Assembly (NCBI GenBank): GCA_017438975.1
Contig: JAFRUH010000013.1
Location: 1 to 57,762, forward strand
From: Bacteroidales bacterium
GTDB lineage: Bacteria; Bacteroidota; Bacteroidia; Bacteroidales; UBA932
Direction of reading: 5' to 3'
Length of the DNA: 57,762 nt
Shown here piece after piece: positions 41,340 to 49,756 of this stretch. Positions within the stretch are counted from its first letter, which is position 1. Every line of letters begins with the position of its first letter. Both the position numbers and the translations under genes were made by a program. Under the pieces are notes generated by a model. It had not been told where the DNA came from and did not search any database. It was given only the letters and a program-made list of their open reading frames with translations.

Positions 41340-43757
41340 CTACTTCTTGTCCAGGTCGAGGACGCGGACGTTGCGGATCTTCAAGCCTTCGCCGTGGCCG
41401 CAGAAGGAGATGTAGCCGGACTTGTTGAACATGCCCGGGTGGTTCCGCTTGTCGACCGTGTACGGGTTGGTCTTGCTGCCGTCCGGAGCGACATTGTGGC
41501 CCTTGCAGGCCTTGCGGATGTTCGCATCGACGATGACTTCTCCGTTGACCGTGACCTTGATGTGGTCGCCTTCGACCCGGATCTCTTCCGTGCTCCATTC
41601 GCCGAGCGGCTTATGGACGATCCGTTTGGCGGGAACGACACCGTAGACCGAACCATGGACCTGATACTCCCGGAGGTTCTTGTAGATCGGGGCATCATGG
41701 TCCAGGATCTGAACCTCGCACATCGCGTCATAGGCCGCGTCCACGCCCATCGGGGTGCGGATGCCGACGCCGTTGTTGACGCCCGGACGGAGGAAGCAGA
41801 ACTCGAAACGGTAGACGAAGTTCCGGTACTCCTTCTTGGTGTAGAGGTTTCCGGTTGAGCCGTAATTGGCGGATACATAGATCGTTCCGTTGAGGGGGAT
41901 GTATCCTTCCAGATCGCCCTGCCACTTGGAGAGGTCGGTTCCGTCGAAGAGCATCTCAAACCCTTGTTTCTCCTCTTCCGGAGTCAGCTTCGAAATCGGG
42001 GATGGTTCCGCCTTGGAGAGGATTTCCTTGATTTCGTCGATGGCGTATCCGTCGTCCGGATCGCCGGTCCCGGCATAGACCGCGGCGGCCTTCTCAAGGG
42101 TAGATTTCAGGGTCGCATAGTCCAGTTCCTCTTCCGTCTTGGCAGCGATTTTCTTGACGCTGTTGGCGGCTTCATAGGCAACCGCCGGTTCGCCCAGGTA
42201 TTTCGCCGCGAGCCGGAAGGCCTTCATTGTCGGAACGTCGCCGACCGCCTTGAGAATCCCCTTCTTGATCTTGGGATTTTCGGTGAGGGAAAGGGCGGAT
42301 GCATAGTCTGCGCGCTTCTTGTCGAGGTTCTCTTCATATTTCGCGACGAGGGAAGTGTAGCGCGGGAGGATTCCGTCGGCAAGGGACTTGTCCCCCTTGG
42401 CGATTTTCAGGAGTTCGGGAATGACCTTGGCATTGTCGATATTCAGGAGGCCGGTCAGGGCGTCCTTCTTATCTCCGTTCGCATAGGCTTCCGTCAGGAT
42501 CTTGACGGCGTCGTCCATGCCGGTTCCGGCGAGGCTCGGGAAGAGCCGGGACGGATTCCGGACATCGTGCAGGAAGTCGTTGATCTTGTCGAAGGCATCG
42601 GCGGCGGAAAGGGTGTGGAGGGCTCCGGAAAGAGCTTTCTGAAGAGGAGCGATATCTTTTTCGGACGCCTTGTCGAGCAGGCCCACGATCTTCGCGGCGT
42701 CATCCGGAACGGTCACGCCGGAGAGAGCCGCGATTGCGGCGTCGTGGGTCGTCGGATTGGAGACGAGGTCGAAGATCCGGCCGGAGGAACCGGTCAGTCT
42801 TCTCGCACCGGCCAGGGCGACGAGTTTCGGGTCGGCCGTGCGCGCGAGCGCTTCACCGAGTTTGCCCCGGATGTCTCCGTTGTAGGCGGCAAGGGCCTGG
42901 CAGGCCTTCTCCGCGAGCGGGCTCTTGGTCTCGATCAGGGACAGCAGGTTTCCGAGATTGTGGTCTCCGCCGATCTTCCCGGCCGCGGCGACGGCCGCTT
43001 CCCCGAGTTCACCGGCTTCGCCAAGGCACCCGTCGACCAGGTCCTGCAGCGAGGAGAGTTTGTTCCGGCCGATCCAGTTGAGGACATCGGTCCTGGCATT
43101 GCCGAGTTTCTTGAAATTCTTGGCGATCACGGGGACGATGGCCGCAGGTCCCGCGAGTTCATCGGCATAGCCGAGGACGGCGTTGGCGTATTCGCGGTTT
43201 CCGCTCTTGAGGGCGCTCAGGAGGGTCTTTCCAATCTTTTTCGGCTGGGCGCTCATAAGCGCGAAGGCTCCTTTGCACATCTGGTTCGTCACGCCGCTCT
43301 TGAGAAGCTCCTTGGCTTCCTTGACGGTGGGCAGGACATCGGGAACGATCTCGGGAACGGGGCCGAGCATGCGGCAGAGAGAATTGAGGAACTGCTTGTT
43401 GGTCTCGTCCGTGCAGGCACCGGCGGCTTTCGCGAGCCCTTCAAGCACTTTCGCTTTCGATCCGGGATGGGCGGGATCGGTGACATATTTGACCAGGCCG
43501 GACAGGGCGTATTCCACCAGATTGTTGGTGGTCCCTGCGGCGGCCGGCTGGAGCATTCCGGCGAGAATTTCGACGGACTTCGGGGCTGAGGCCGCGAGGT
43601 CTTCCATGTCCCCGGCCAGGATATCGGCGGAAGGTGCGGGCATCTGGGCCAGCACGTCGGAGACGATGGTTTCAACGGTCCGCTGGCGGGCATCCTGAGC
43701 CGACAGAGACAGGATACCGACGGACAGGGTAAGTATGAGGGATACTAACTTTTTCAT
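41340..43757 (-). CDS. Helical-repeat protein with C-terminal DUF1080 domain, secreted
   Basis: An 805-residue protein with a signal peptide (MKKLVSLILTLSVGILSLSA-Q). Residues about 25-580 are Ala/Leu-rich helical hairpins ('PKSVEILAGML', 'GKTLLSALKSGN', 'VTVPDDAAKIVGLLDKAS') typical of HEAT-like solenoids. Residues about 590-805 form a DUF1080 domain: 'GFEMLFDGTDLSKWQGD', 'GVNNGVGIRTPMGVDAAYDAMCEVQI' and 'GLKIRNVRVLDLDKK'. DUF1080 enzymes act on 3-keto-glycosides; the solenoid may dock a partner or polymer. It follows the Gfo/Idh/MocA oxidoreductase by 19 bases, a known functional pairing, and ends the large SusCD locus. Confidence 0.82.
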   Translation of the reverse strand: MKKLVSLILTLSVGILSLSAQDARQRTVETIVSDVLAQMPAPSADILAGDMEDLAASAPKSVEILAGMLQPAAAGTTNNLVEYALSGLVKYVTDPAHPGSKAKVLEGLAKAAGACTDETNKQFLNSLCRMLGPVPEIVPDVLPTVKEAKELLKSGVTNQMCKGAFALMSAQPKKIGKTLLSALKSGNREYANAVLGYADELAGPAAIVPVIAKNFKKLGNARTDVLNWIGRNKLSSLQDLVDGCLGEAGELGEAAVAAAGKIGGDHNLGNLLSLIETKSPLAEKACQALAAYNGDIRGKLGEALARTADPKLVALAGARRLTGSSGRIFDLVSNPTTHDAAIAALSGVTVPDDAAKIVGLLDKASEKDIAPLQKALSGALHTLSAADAFDKINDFLHDVRNPSRLFPSLAGTGMDDAVKILTEAYANGDKKDALTGLLNIDNAKVIPELLKIAKGDKSLADGILPRYTSLVAKYEENLDKKRADYASALSLTENPKIKKGILKAVGDVPTMKAFRLAAKYLGEPAVAYEAANSVKKIAAKTEEELDYATLKSTLEKAAAVYAGTGDPDDGYAIDEIKEILSKAEPSPISKLTPEEEKQGFEMLFDGTDLSKWQGDLEGYIPLNGTIYVSANYGSTGNLYTKKEYRNFVYRFEFCFLRPGVNNGVGIRTPMGVDAAYDAMCEVQILDHDAPIYKNLREYQVHGSVYGVVPAKRIVHKPLGEWSTEEIRVEGDHIKVTVNGEVIVDANIRKACKGHNVAPDGSKTNPYTVDKRNHPGMFNKSGYISFCGHGEGLKIRNVRVLDLDKK

Positions 43758-43776
43758 ATCGATGTTCTCTTTCCGG

Positions 43777-45087
43777 TTATAACTTCATGTAATCTGCCCA
43801 AGGAGCCCGCATAGGCTGGTTGATCAGCAGGTTGGCCGCATCGTCACCGATAAACTTCTCCGTCTTCGGGTCGAAATGCAGGGTGCGGCCGAGACGCAGG
43901 GCGCAGGCGCCGATGTTGACGACCGTGGAGCTGTGGTACCCGATGATCTCGTCCAGGGCGAAATGCTGGCGGTTTTTGACGCACTCGAGGAAGTCGGTGT
44001 GGCGCGGCGCCGGGTCCGGGAGTTCCGCGAGGACATCCATGACATTCGGAATGGTGCACTCGAAGCCCTTGTAGACCTTGCCTTTCGGGCCTTCGATGTA
44101 CGGTACCTTGCCCTTGCTTTCGAAGCCTTCGCCTTCGAGGATGATCTTGCAGCCGTCCTCATAGGTATAGGTTATGCTCCGCCAGGTGCCGACGGCGTCG
44201 CTGTGCTGCTGCGGGGCGTCGACTTCGACCTTGACCGGGAAGGTGTCGTCCTTGCCGAGGATGTACTGGACCGGGTCGATATAGTGCTGGCCCATGTCTC
44301 CGAGTCCGCCGCTGTCATAGTCCCAGTATCCGCGGAAGGTCTGGTGCACACGGTGGGGGTTGTAAGGCTTGTACGGAGCGGGACCGAGCCACATGTCATA
44401 ATCGAGTTCCTTCGGAATCGGCTGGGGAACAAGGTTTTCCTTGCCTGTCCAGAAGAATTTCCACGCGAAGCCCGTCGCGCCGGAGATCCGGACGGTCAGC
44501 GGCCATCCGAGCAGCCCGCTGTCGACGAGTTTCTTGAGCGGTTCGACGGTCGTCCCGAGTCCGTAGAACGTATCCTTGAAGCGGAACCAGGTGTCGAGCC
44601 GGAACATCCTGCCGTAGTCGTGGACGGCCTTGACGATCTTCTGGCCTTCTCCGATTGTTCGGGTCATCGGCTTTTCGCAGAAAATGTCTTTTCCGCTCCG
44701 GGCCGCCTCGACGGCCATGATGCCGTGCCAGTGCGGCGGCGTGGCGATGTGGACGATGTCGACGTTCGGGTCGTGGACGAGGTCTCTCCAGTCATGGTAG
44801 GGCTGGAGGTTCGCGTCGAACTGTTTCTTGCCTTTTTCGAGGGCCAGGTCCAAATGGTGCTGGTCGACGTCGCAGACGGCGACGAGACGGCATTTCTCAT
44901 CACTCATGAAATGGTACCGGCTCCGGCCGATGCCGCCGGTTCCGATGATACCGCGGGTCAGCTGGTCACTCGGGGCGACGTAATTCGTGGTGCCGTTCAG
45001 CTTGCCCAGTACCTCCCGGGGGAGAATCGTGAACGCGCCGATGCCGAGTCCGGCTTTTTTGATAAAATCTCTTCTGTTCTGAGCCAT
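43777..45087 (-). CDS. Gfo/Idh/MocA-family oxidoreductase, exported
   Basis: A 436-residue NAD(P)-dependent sugar or inositol dehydrogenase-like protein. It has a twin-arginine signal (MAQNRRDFIKKAGLGIGAF), the nucleotide loop 'RGIIGTGGIGRSRYHF', the conserved 'DIFCEKPMTRTI' (EKP) and the 'YDSGGLGDMGQHYIDP' block with the catalytic His region. Tat export means it folds with cofactor before crossing the membrane. Exported members of this group oxidise glycosides at C3, supplying 3-keto substrates to DUF1080 enzymes such as the next gene. It lies eight bases after the EEP gene at 45096. Confidence 0.88.
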   Translation of the reverse strand: MAQNRRDFIKKAGLGIGAFTILPREVLGKLNGTTNYVAPSDQLTRGIIGTGGIGRSRYHFMSDEKCRLVAVCDVDQHHLDLALEKGKKQFDANLQPYHDWRDLVHDPNVDIVHIATPPHWHGIMAVEAARSGKDIFCEKPMTRTIGEGQKIVKAVHDYGRMFRLDTWFRFKDTFYGLGTTVEPLKKLVDSGLLGWPLTVRISGATGFAWKFFWTGKENLVPQPIPKELDYDMWLGPAPYKPYNPHRVHQTFRGYWDYDSGGLGDMGQHYIDPVQYILGKDDTFPVKVEVDAPQQHSDAVGTWRSITYTYEDGCKIILEGEGFESKGKVPYIEGPKGKVYKGFECTIPNVMDVLAELPDPAPRHTDFLECVKNRQHFALDEIIGYHSSTVVNIGACALRLGRTLHFDPKTEKFIGDDAANLLINQPMRAPWADYMKL

Positions 45088-45095
45088 ATGCTTGA

Positions 45096-45902
45096 TTATT
45101 TGATTTTTACGTCAACGTAGACAGGAAGGTGATCGGAGGCGACAGTAACGTCTCCGCTCTTGAACTCGACGGGAACGTCCGAGGAGTAGAGTTTGATGAC
45201 GGCCTTGTTGTTGAGTTTCAGGATGAAGTCGATGCAGCCGTGCGGTTCCTTTGCGGAGTAGGAAGGTTTGGGAACGGACAGGATGGTCCAGTCCTTCGTG
45301 AAATCGGCGATGGTCTTGCTGTCCGGATGGACATTCATGTCGCCGGCGAGGAAAACCGGCTTGTCGGAATCCCCGTAGCGGGCTTTGAGGGTCTCGGTGA
45401 TGGTCCGTGCCTGAAGCAGGTTGGCTTCCTTGGAGCGGTGGTCCAGATGGGTCGATGCGAGGACATACCGCGGGGTCTCGACGACGCAGCAGGCCCTGGG
45501 CTCGGATCCCGAGTCCTTCGGAAGGGCGATCGTGAACTGGTCCAGGATCTCGTCCGGCACGGCGACTCCTACGCCATAGGCACCATCGCGGTAAGGCATG
45601 GCGCGGCCGAAACGGAAGTTCCATCCCCCCATCGCCTCGGCCAGGTCGGCCGTCTGGTTGTTCAGGTGCCGGGTGTTGCAGCTGTCCAGTTCATTGAGGG
45701 AGAGGGCGTCGGCATGGATCTCTTTCATCATGTCCGCAATCATCGGAATACTGTTGTCGATCTCTTTTGAGAAGGCTCCGACATTGTACTGGACGATGCG
45801 GAGGGTTCCCTTCGGCTTGGGATAGGCCTCCTTGTTCTTGCACCCGGCCGCCAGGAGAGCCAGGCAGGCGAGGCCGGTGAGGATCAGAGCTGTTCTTTTC
45901 AT
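45096..45902 (-). CDS. EEP-family lipoprotein 1 (endonuclease/exonuclease/phosphatase fold)
   Basis: A 268-residue lipoprotein (MKRTALILTGLACLALLAAGC, Cys21). The metal-dependent EEP fold is complete: 'QYNVGAF' (Asn), 'LNELDSCN' (Glu), 'STHLDHRS' (His), 'AGDMNVHPDS' (Asp, Asn), 'IDFIL' (Asp) and 'ASDHLPVYVDV' (Asp-His). The superfamily includes DNase I, neutral sphingomyelinases and inositol-polyphosphate 5-phosphatases, so the substrate is an unknown phosphoester. It is one of four paralogs in the locus and is closest to the one at 49757 (shared 'SGSE', 'VVETxxYV'). Confidence 0.85.
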   Translation of the reverse strand: MKRTALILTGLACLALLAAGCKNKEAYPKPKGTLRIVQYNVGAFSKEIDNSIPMIADMMKEIHADALSLNELDSCNTRHLNNQTADLAEAMGGWNFRFGRAMPYRDGAYGVGVAVPDEILDQFTIALPKDSGSEPRACCVVETPRYVLASTHLDHRSKEANLLQARTITETLKARYGDSDKPVFLAGDMNVHPDSKTIADFTKDWTILSVPKPSYSAKEPHGCIDFILKLNNKAVIKLYSSDVPVEFKSGDVTVASDHLPVYVDVKIK

Positions 45903-45911
45903 GGTATCGGA

Positions 45912-46739
45912 TTAAAATTTTACGTCTGCGAAGATCGGGAAATGGTCCGAAGCCTTCTCGGAATCGGCGTTGTAGAGTTTGAGCAGGGTATTGCCCCCGA
46001 CGACTTCGACAGGAGCGGAATCCTTGTAATGGAAGATGAAGTCGATGGTGCGGTGCGAATTGACCGTCGTGTAGTCTTCCTGGTTGGAAATGACTTCCCA
46101 TTGCTCTTCAAGGGCTTTGATGGCATCCGATCCCGGGATGGAGTTCATGTCTCCGCAGAAGAAGACGGGGATCTTGGAGCCTTTGTATTTCTGGACCCAG
46201 GCGTTGATCTCTGCGATCTGCGACTGGATGTATTCTTCGGAGGAATGGTCGAGATGGGAGCAGGCGAGGATGTATTTGCCGGTGGTAACCGCAATCATGC
46301 CGCGGTCTTCGAACCGCTTTCCGTCTTCCCGTTCGATATCGTTCCTGAACTGGATGGTTTCCTTGGAAAGGACCTTCGTCTTCTTCGGTGTGATGATGCC
46401 GTTTCCATAGGCCCCGCCACGGTAGTCGAGGGTCTTGCCGTAGAACCAGTTCCAGTCCCCGGCCGCCTGGGTCAGGAGTTCGATCTCATTGACATTGTGA
46501 CGCTGGTTGCAGCTGTCCAGTTCGTTGAGTCCGACGACATCGGGCTGGGCTTCCTTGATGATTTCCGCGAGCATGTTGACATTGTCTTCGAGGACGGGGA
46601 TGTATTTGTGCATCGCTCCTACGTTATAGGACATGATCCGGAAGGTTCCTTTCGCTTTCGGATAATAGGATTGGGGGGCTTTAGGGGCGCATCCGGCGAG
46701 CATTCCGATGCAGGCGAGGAGCAGGATTGTTTTTTTCAT
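45912..46739 (-). CDS. EEP-family lipoprotein 2
   Basis: A 275-residue lipoprotein (MKKTILLLACIGMLAGC, Cys17). After 'YYPKAKGTFRIMSYNVGAMHKY' it has 'LNELDSCNQRHN' (Glu), 'CSHLDHSSEEYIQSQIAEINAW' (His), 'FCGDMNSIPGSDAI' (Asp, Asn), 'IDFIFHYKDS' and 'ASDHFPIFADV' (Asp-His); all catalytic positions are kept. It is most similar to the next paralog at 46753 (shared 'EYIQSQIAEINAW'-type helix and 'KTLDYRGGAYGNGI'), pointing to a recent duplication. It is separated by nine bases from paralog 1 and 13 from paralog 3, all in one operon. Confidence 0.85.
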   Translation of the reverse strand: MKKTILLLACIGMLAGCAPKAPQSYYPKAKGTFRIMSYNVGAMHKYIPVLEDNVNMLAEIIKEAQPDVVGLNELDSCNQRHNVNEIELLTQAAGDWNWFYGKTLDYRGGAYGNGIITPKKTKVLSKETIQFRNDIEREDGKRFEDRGMIAVTTGKYILACSHLDHSSEEYIQSQIAEINAWVQKYKGSKIPVFFCGDMNSIPGSDAIKALEEQWEVISNQEDYTTVNSHRTIDFIFHYKDSAPVEVVGGNTLLKLYNADSEKASDHFPIFADVKF

Positions 46740-46752
46740 GATATCAGGTGGT

Positions 46753-47655
46753 TCAGTTTGTCGGGAAAGTCACGTCTACATAGATGGGAAGGTGGTCGGA
46801 GGCCGTTTTCACATCTCCGTTGTAGAAGCGGGTCATGGTATTCGCCCCGAGCACCTTGACGGGTGCGGAGCGCTTGTAGTGGAAGATCCAGTCGATGGTG
46901 CTTCTTTCCGTGGTCAGGACGGAAGAGTTCGAAATGGCCTCCCAGGGGCCCAGGATGGCCTGGATGGCCTCCGATCCCGGCCTGGCGTTCATGTCCCCGC
47001 AGAAGAAGACGGGGATGTCGCTGTCCCGGTAGTGCGTCTGGAACCAGGCGTTGATCTCGGAAATCTGGGATTGGATATAATCTTCGGAGGAATGGTCGAG
47101 GTGGGTGGCGCCGAGGACGTATTTGTCGGTTTCGACGATGACCATGCCCCGGCTTTCATACGAGGTCGTGTTTTGGAAGCGGAGCCGGTAAACCTTGAGG
47201 ATCTTCACGTCCGAAGGGGTCATGATTCCGTTTCCATAGGCCCCTCCGCGGTAATCGAGGGTCTTGCCGTAGAAGTAATTCCATTTCCCGGCCGCCTGGG
47301 CCAGGAGTTTGAGCTGGTACTGGTTGCAGCGCTGATTGCAGCTGTCGAGTTCATTGAGCCCGACGATATCCGCCTGGGCCTCGTTGATCATGGCTGCGAT
47401 CATGTTCACATTGTCCGTCAGGACGGGAATGTACTTGTGGAGGGCGCCGACATTGTAGGACATGATCCGGAAGGCACCCTTCTCTTTGGGATAGTAGGTT
47501 TTCTCCGGATCGATGACGACCGGTTCCATTTCCTTCTCCTTGTCCCATTTATAGGGACCGTCGTCGATGTTGACCGGTTTGTTGTCCGGACCGCACGCGA
47601 GGGCGAAGAGCAGCAGGAAAGCCGTAAAGAAAAATACCGGAAAATATTTTTTCAT
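46753..47655 (-). CDS. EEP-family lipoprotein 3
   Basis: A 300-residue protein with the lipoprotein-like start MKKYFPVFFFTAFLLLFALAC (Cys21). It repeats the plan of paralog 2 with a longer spacer after the Cys: 'YYPKEKGAFRIMSYNVGALHKY', 'LNELDSCNQRCN', 'ATHLDHSSEDYIQSQISEINAW', 'CGDMNARPGSEAI', 'IDWIFHYKRS' and 'ASDHLPIYVDV'. All EEP catalytic residues are present. It begins 13 bases after the hairpin terminator at 47668, so it depends on read-through from the upstream genes or on an unrecognised promoter. Confidence 0.85.
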   Translation of the reverse strand: MKKYFPVFFFTAFLLLFALACGPDNKPVNIDDGPYKWDKEKEMEPVVIDPEKTYYPKEKGAFRIMSYNVGALHKYIPVLTDNVNMIAAMINEAQADIVGLNELDSCNQRCNQYQLKLLAQAAGKWNYFYGKTLDYRGGAYGNGIMTPSDVKILKVYRLRFQNTTSYESRGMVIVETDKYVLGATHLDHSSEDYIQSQISEINAWFQTHYRDSDIPVFFCGDMNARPGSEAIQAILGPWEAISNSSVLTTERSTIDWIFHYKRSAPVKVLGANTMTRFYNGDVKTASDHLPIYVDVTFPTN

Positions 47656-47667
47656 AAATAATATAAA

Positions 47668-47700
47668 AGGAGGCGGGAAACCGGCGGTCCCCCGCCTCCT
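47668..47700 (-). terminator. Terminator inside the SusCD/EEP locus
   Basis: Perfect 10-base arms AGGAGGCGGG / CCCGCCTCCT with a 13-base loop, followed on the minus strand by TTTTATATTATTT. It lies 10 bases after the GLUG-protein stop and 12 bases before the next EEP start. No -7 box is visible between them, so it probably attenuates expression of the downstream five genes. Confidence 0.75.
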
Positions 47701-47710
47701 GGATAAAGGA

Positions 47711-49744
47711 TTATTTCAGTTTCGGAGCGTCTCCGGAGAGATCCCAGACATCCTCGGGCCAGCCAAGGGACTTGGCGACGGAAGAGATCGTGGACCCGGC
47801 CGGGGCGGCGAGACCGTGATAAGGATAGTAATTCTTAACCTTCAGGGCGTCCTTCAGCGGCGCAGCAGCGGAAACGTTCGGGCTGTCGAAGATGGAAGGC
47901 GTAACCTCGCTTCCGTCAGCGAATTCCATATCCGGGCGGCGGTAGTTGTCCGTCAGCGTGTTGTAGACGTTGGATACCGCGATGACGGCGCCGGAGCTCC
48001 AGGTCGTCGGAGAGCCGGTCGGGCAGGTGATCGTCTTGTTCCAGGCGATGGATTGCTCCAGCGTGAAGTTGATGTCGTCGGTCAGGGTACTGGACTTCGC
48101 AAAGGCGATGAGACCGCCGATGACGGAGTACTCGGACTTGATGTCCCCGGATGCGTAGCAGCGGCGGACCGTGATGCCGGTCTTGTTCTCGATGACGCCG
48201 ATGAGACCGCCGGCCATACGGCCGTTCGAAGCCTTGAGCGTGACATTGCCGGTCGCATAGCAGTCTTCGATCAGGGAATCGCCCGTCGTACGGGCGGCAT
48301 TACCGATGAGACCGCCATTGTGGTTACCGCCGTTACAGGTGATGTTGCCGGTCGCATAGCAGCGCTGGATTGTGGACGTTCCGTTCATGGAACCGATGAG
48401 ACCGCCGGCGTAGTGGCTGGCGAGGGTGGTGACATCTCCGGTCGCGTGGCTGTCCGTAACGGTGAGTTTCGGAGCATAGGCGAGACCGATGAGGCCGCCG
48501 GCATTCTGGCTTTCGGTGACAATCGTCATGGAAGAGGAGCACTTCTCGACCTTGATATCCTCGGCCGTGTCACGGATGTAACCGATGATGCCGCCGCCGC
48601 GCTGGTTGGCGTGGAGGGATCCCTTGGTTTCGCAGCCCGTGAAGAAGCAGCCGCCATAGACGACACCGGAGACACCGGCGATGGAGCTCGGAACCTTGTG
48701 GTCATCGTCCGCATCGAGGATGTCCGTCTCGACTTTCACGTTGGAGAAGGTCGTGTTGTAGGCCGTGCCGATGAGACCGCCGACGCCTTCGGAAGTACCG
48801 ATGACATTGATCTTCATTCCGTTGACGGTGACGTTCTTGACCTCTGCTTCGGCGCCATCGGCGGTTCCTGCGAGGGCTCCGAGGAGACCGGCGGGAGTCC
48901 CGTTGACATCAAGGACCGGCTTTTCGAAGGTTACGTCGTGGATACTGCCGACGAGGCAGCCGACGAAGCTCGGCCAGGCGTCGGCGTTGCAGAAGAAGTT
49001 GCTGATCTTGTGGCCGGCGCCGTCGAAGTCGATGGCCATGTCGTACGGACTTGCCGCGTTGGCGGGAATCCAGTCTTCATAGCCATTCATATCGACGTCG
49101 GCGTCCATCTTGAAGTAGGTCTTCTGGCCGCTCTTCATGGCTCTCGGGACGCAGGCGAGTTCGGTCTGGTTCCGGATGATGTACGGGTCGGCCTCGGTCC
49201 CGGTTCCGAGTTCGAAACCGGACGCCGGGAGACCCTTGCGGCGGAAGAGGATGTAGAAAGTGCTGTCCGCCTGGCTCAGGGAGGTCGGGCTGCTGCCCTC
49301 GATCTTGGTGATCGTCAGGGGCAGGATCCGGGCCGTGTTGTCATCCGGCATGGCTGCACTGTTGAGCGTCAGGATCGTGGTGGACGAGACTTTGTTGTAG
49401 CGGGGAAGGAGCAGCTGGTCCTTCGTGAGGGAGAAAGCATCGCCGGGAACCGCCTCGAAAGAGGTTCCGTGGCTGCGGTTGTACGCCGCGACCTTGGAGG
49501 GGTCCGAGCCGATGGTCAGGGTGAGCAGGTCGTCCGCGACGCTGGATGCGGTGACCTTGACGGTGTAGGACTTGGTCCGCGGGGACATCAGCACGACCGT
49601 ATCTTCCATCGAATCGACGGAAATCGTGAAATTGGCGGGCGTGTCGATCTTGACCTTCTTCTCATAGTCGTATTCCTGGTTGAAGCAGGAAACGGCCATG
49701 AGGGCGGTGAGTCCGATAAGCGCTAATATTCTGTACGTTTTCAT
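47711..49744 (-). CDS. DUF1735/GLUG-repeat surface lipoprotein
   Basis: A 677-residue lipoprotein (MKTYRILALIGLTALMAVSC, Cys20). Residues about 35-170 look like the DUF1735-type domain of SusCD-linked surface glycan-binding proteins ('DTVVLMSPRTKSYTVKVTA', 'LTIGSDPSKVAAYN'). Residues about 220-580 are GLUG-type beta-helix repeats: recurring 'GGLIGxx...CYATGNV' units, seen for example in 'HYAGGLIGSMNGTSTIQRCYATG' and 'MAGGLIGVIENKTGITVRRCYASG'. Such repeats usually form extended adhesive solenoids. It stands where PULs encode the surface-binding protein, so a ligand-capture role is likely. It is 12 bases downstream of the EEP gene. Confidence 0.8.
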   Translation of the reverse strand: MKTYRILALIGLTALMAVSCFNQEYDYEKKVKIDTPANFTISVDSMEDTVVLMSPRTKSYTVKVTASSVADDLLTLTIGSDPSKVAAYNRSHGTSFEAVPGDAFSLTKDQLLLPRYNKVSSTTILTLNSAAMPDDNTARILPLTITKIEGSSPTSLSQADSTFYILFRRKGLPASGFELGTGTEADPYIIRNQTELACVPRAMKSGQKTYFKMDADVDMNGYEDWIPANAASPYDMAIDFDGAGHKISNFFCNADAWPSFVGCLVGSIHDVTFEKPVLDVNGTPAGLLGALAGTADGAEAEVKNVTVNGMKINVIGTSEGVGGLIGTAYNTTFSNVKVETDILDADDDHKVPSSIAGVSGVVYGGCFFTGCETKGSLHANQRGGGIIGYIRDTAEDIKVEKCSSSMTIVTESQNAGGLIGLAYAPKLTVTDSHATGDVTTLASHYAGGLIGSMNGTSTIQRCYATGNITCNGGNHNGGLIGNAARTTGDSLIEDCYATGNVTLKASNGRMAGGLIGVIENKTGITVRRCYASGDIKSEYSVIGGLIAFAKSSTLTDDINFTLEQSIAWNKTITCPTGSPTTWSSGAVIAVSNVYNTLTDNYRRPDMEFADGSEVTPSIFDSPNVSAAAPLKDALKVKNYYPYHGLAAPAGSTISSVAKSLGWPEDVWDLSGDAPKLK

Positions 49745-49756
49745 TGCTCTTGGGTA

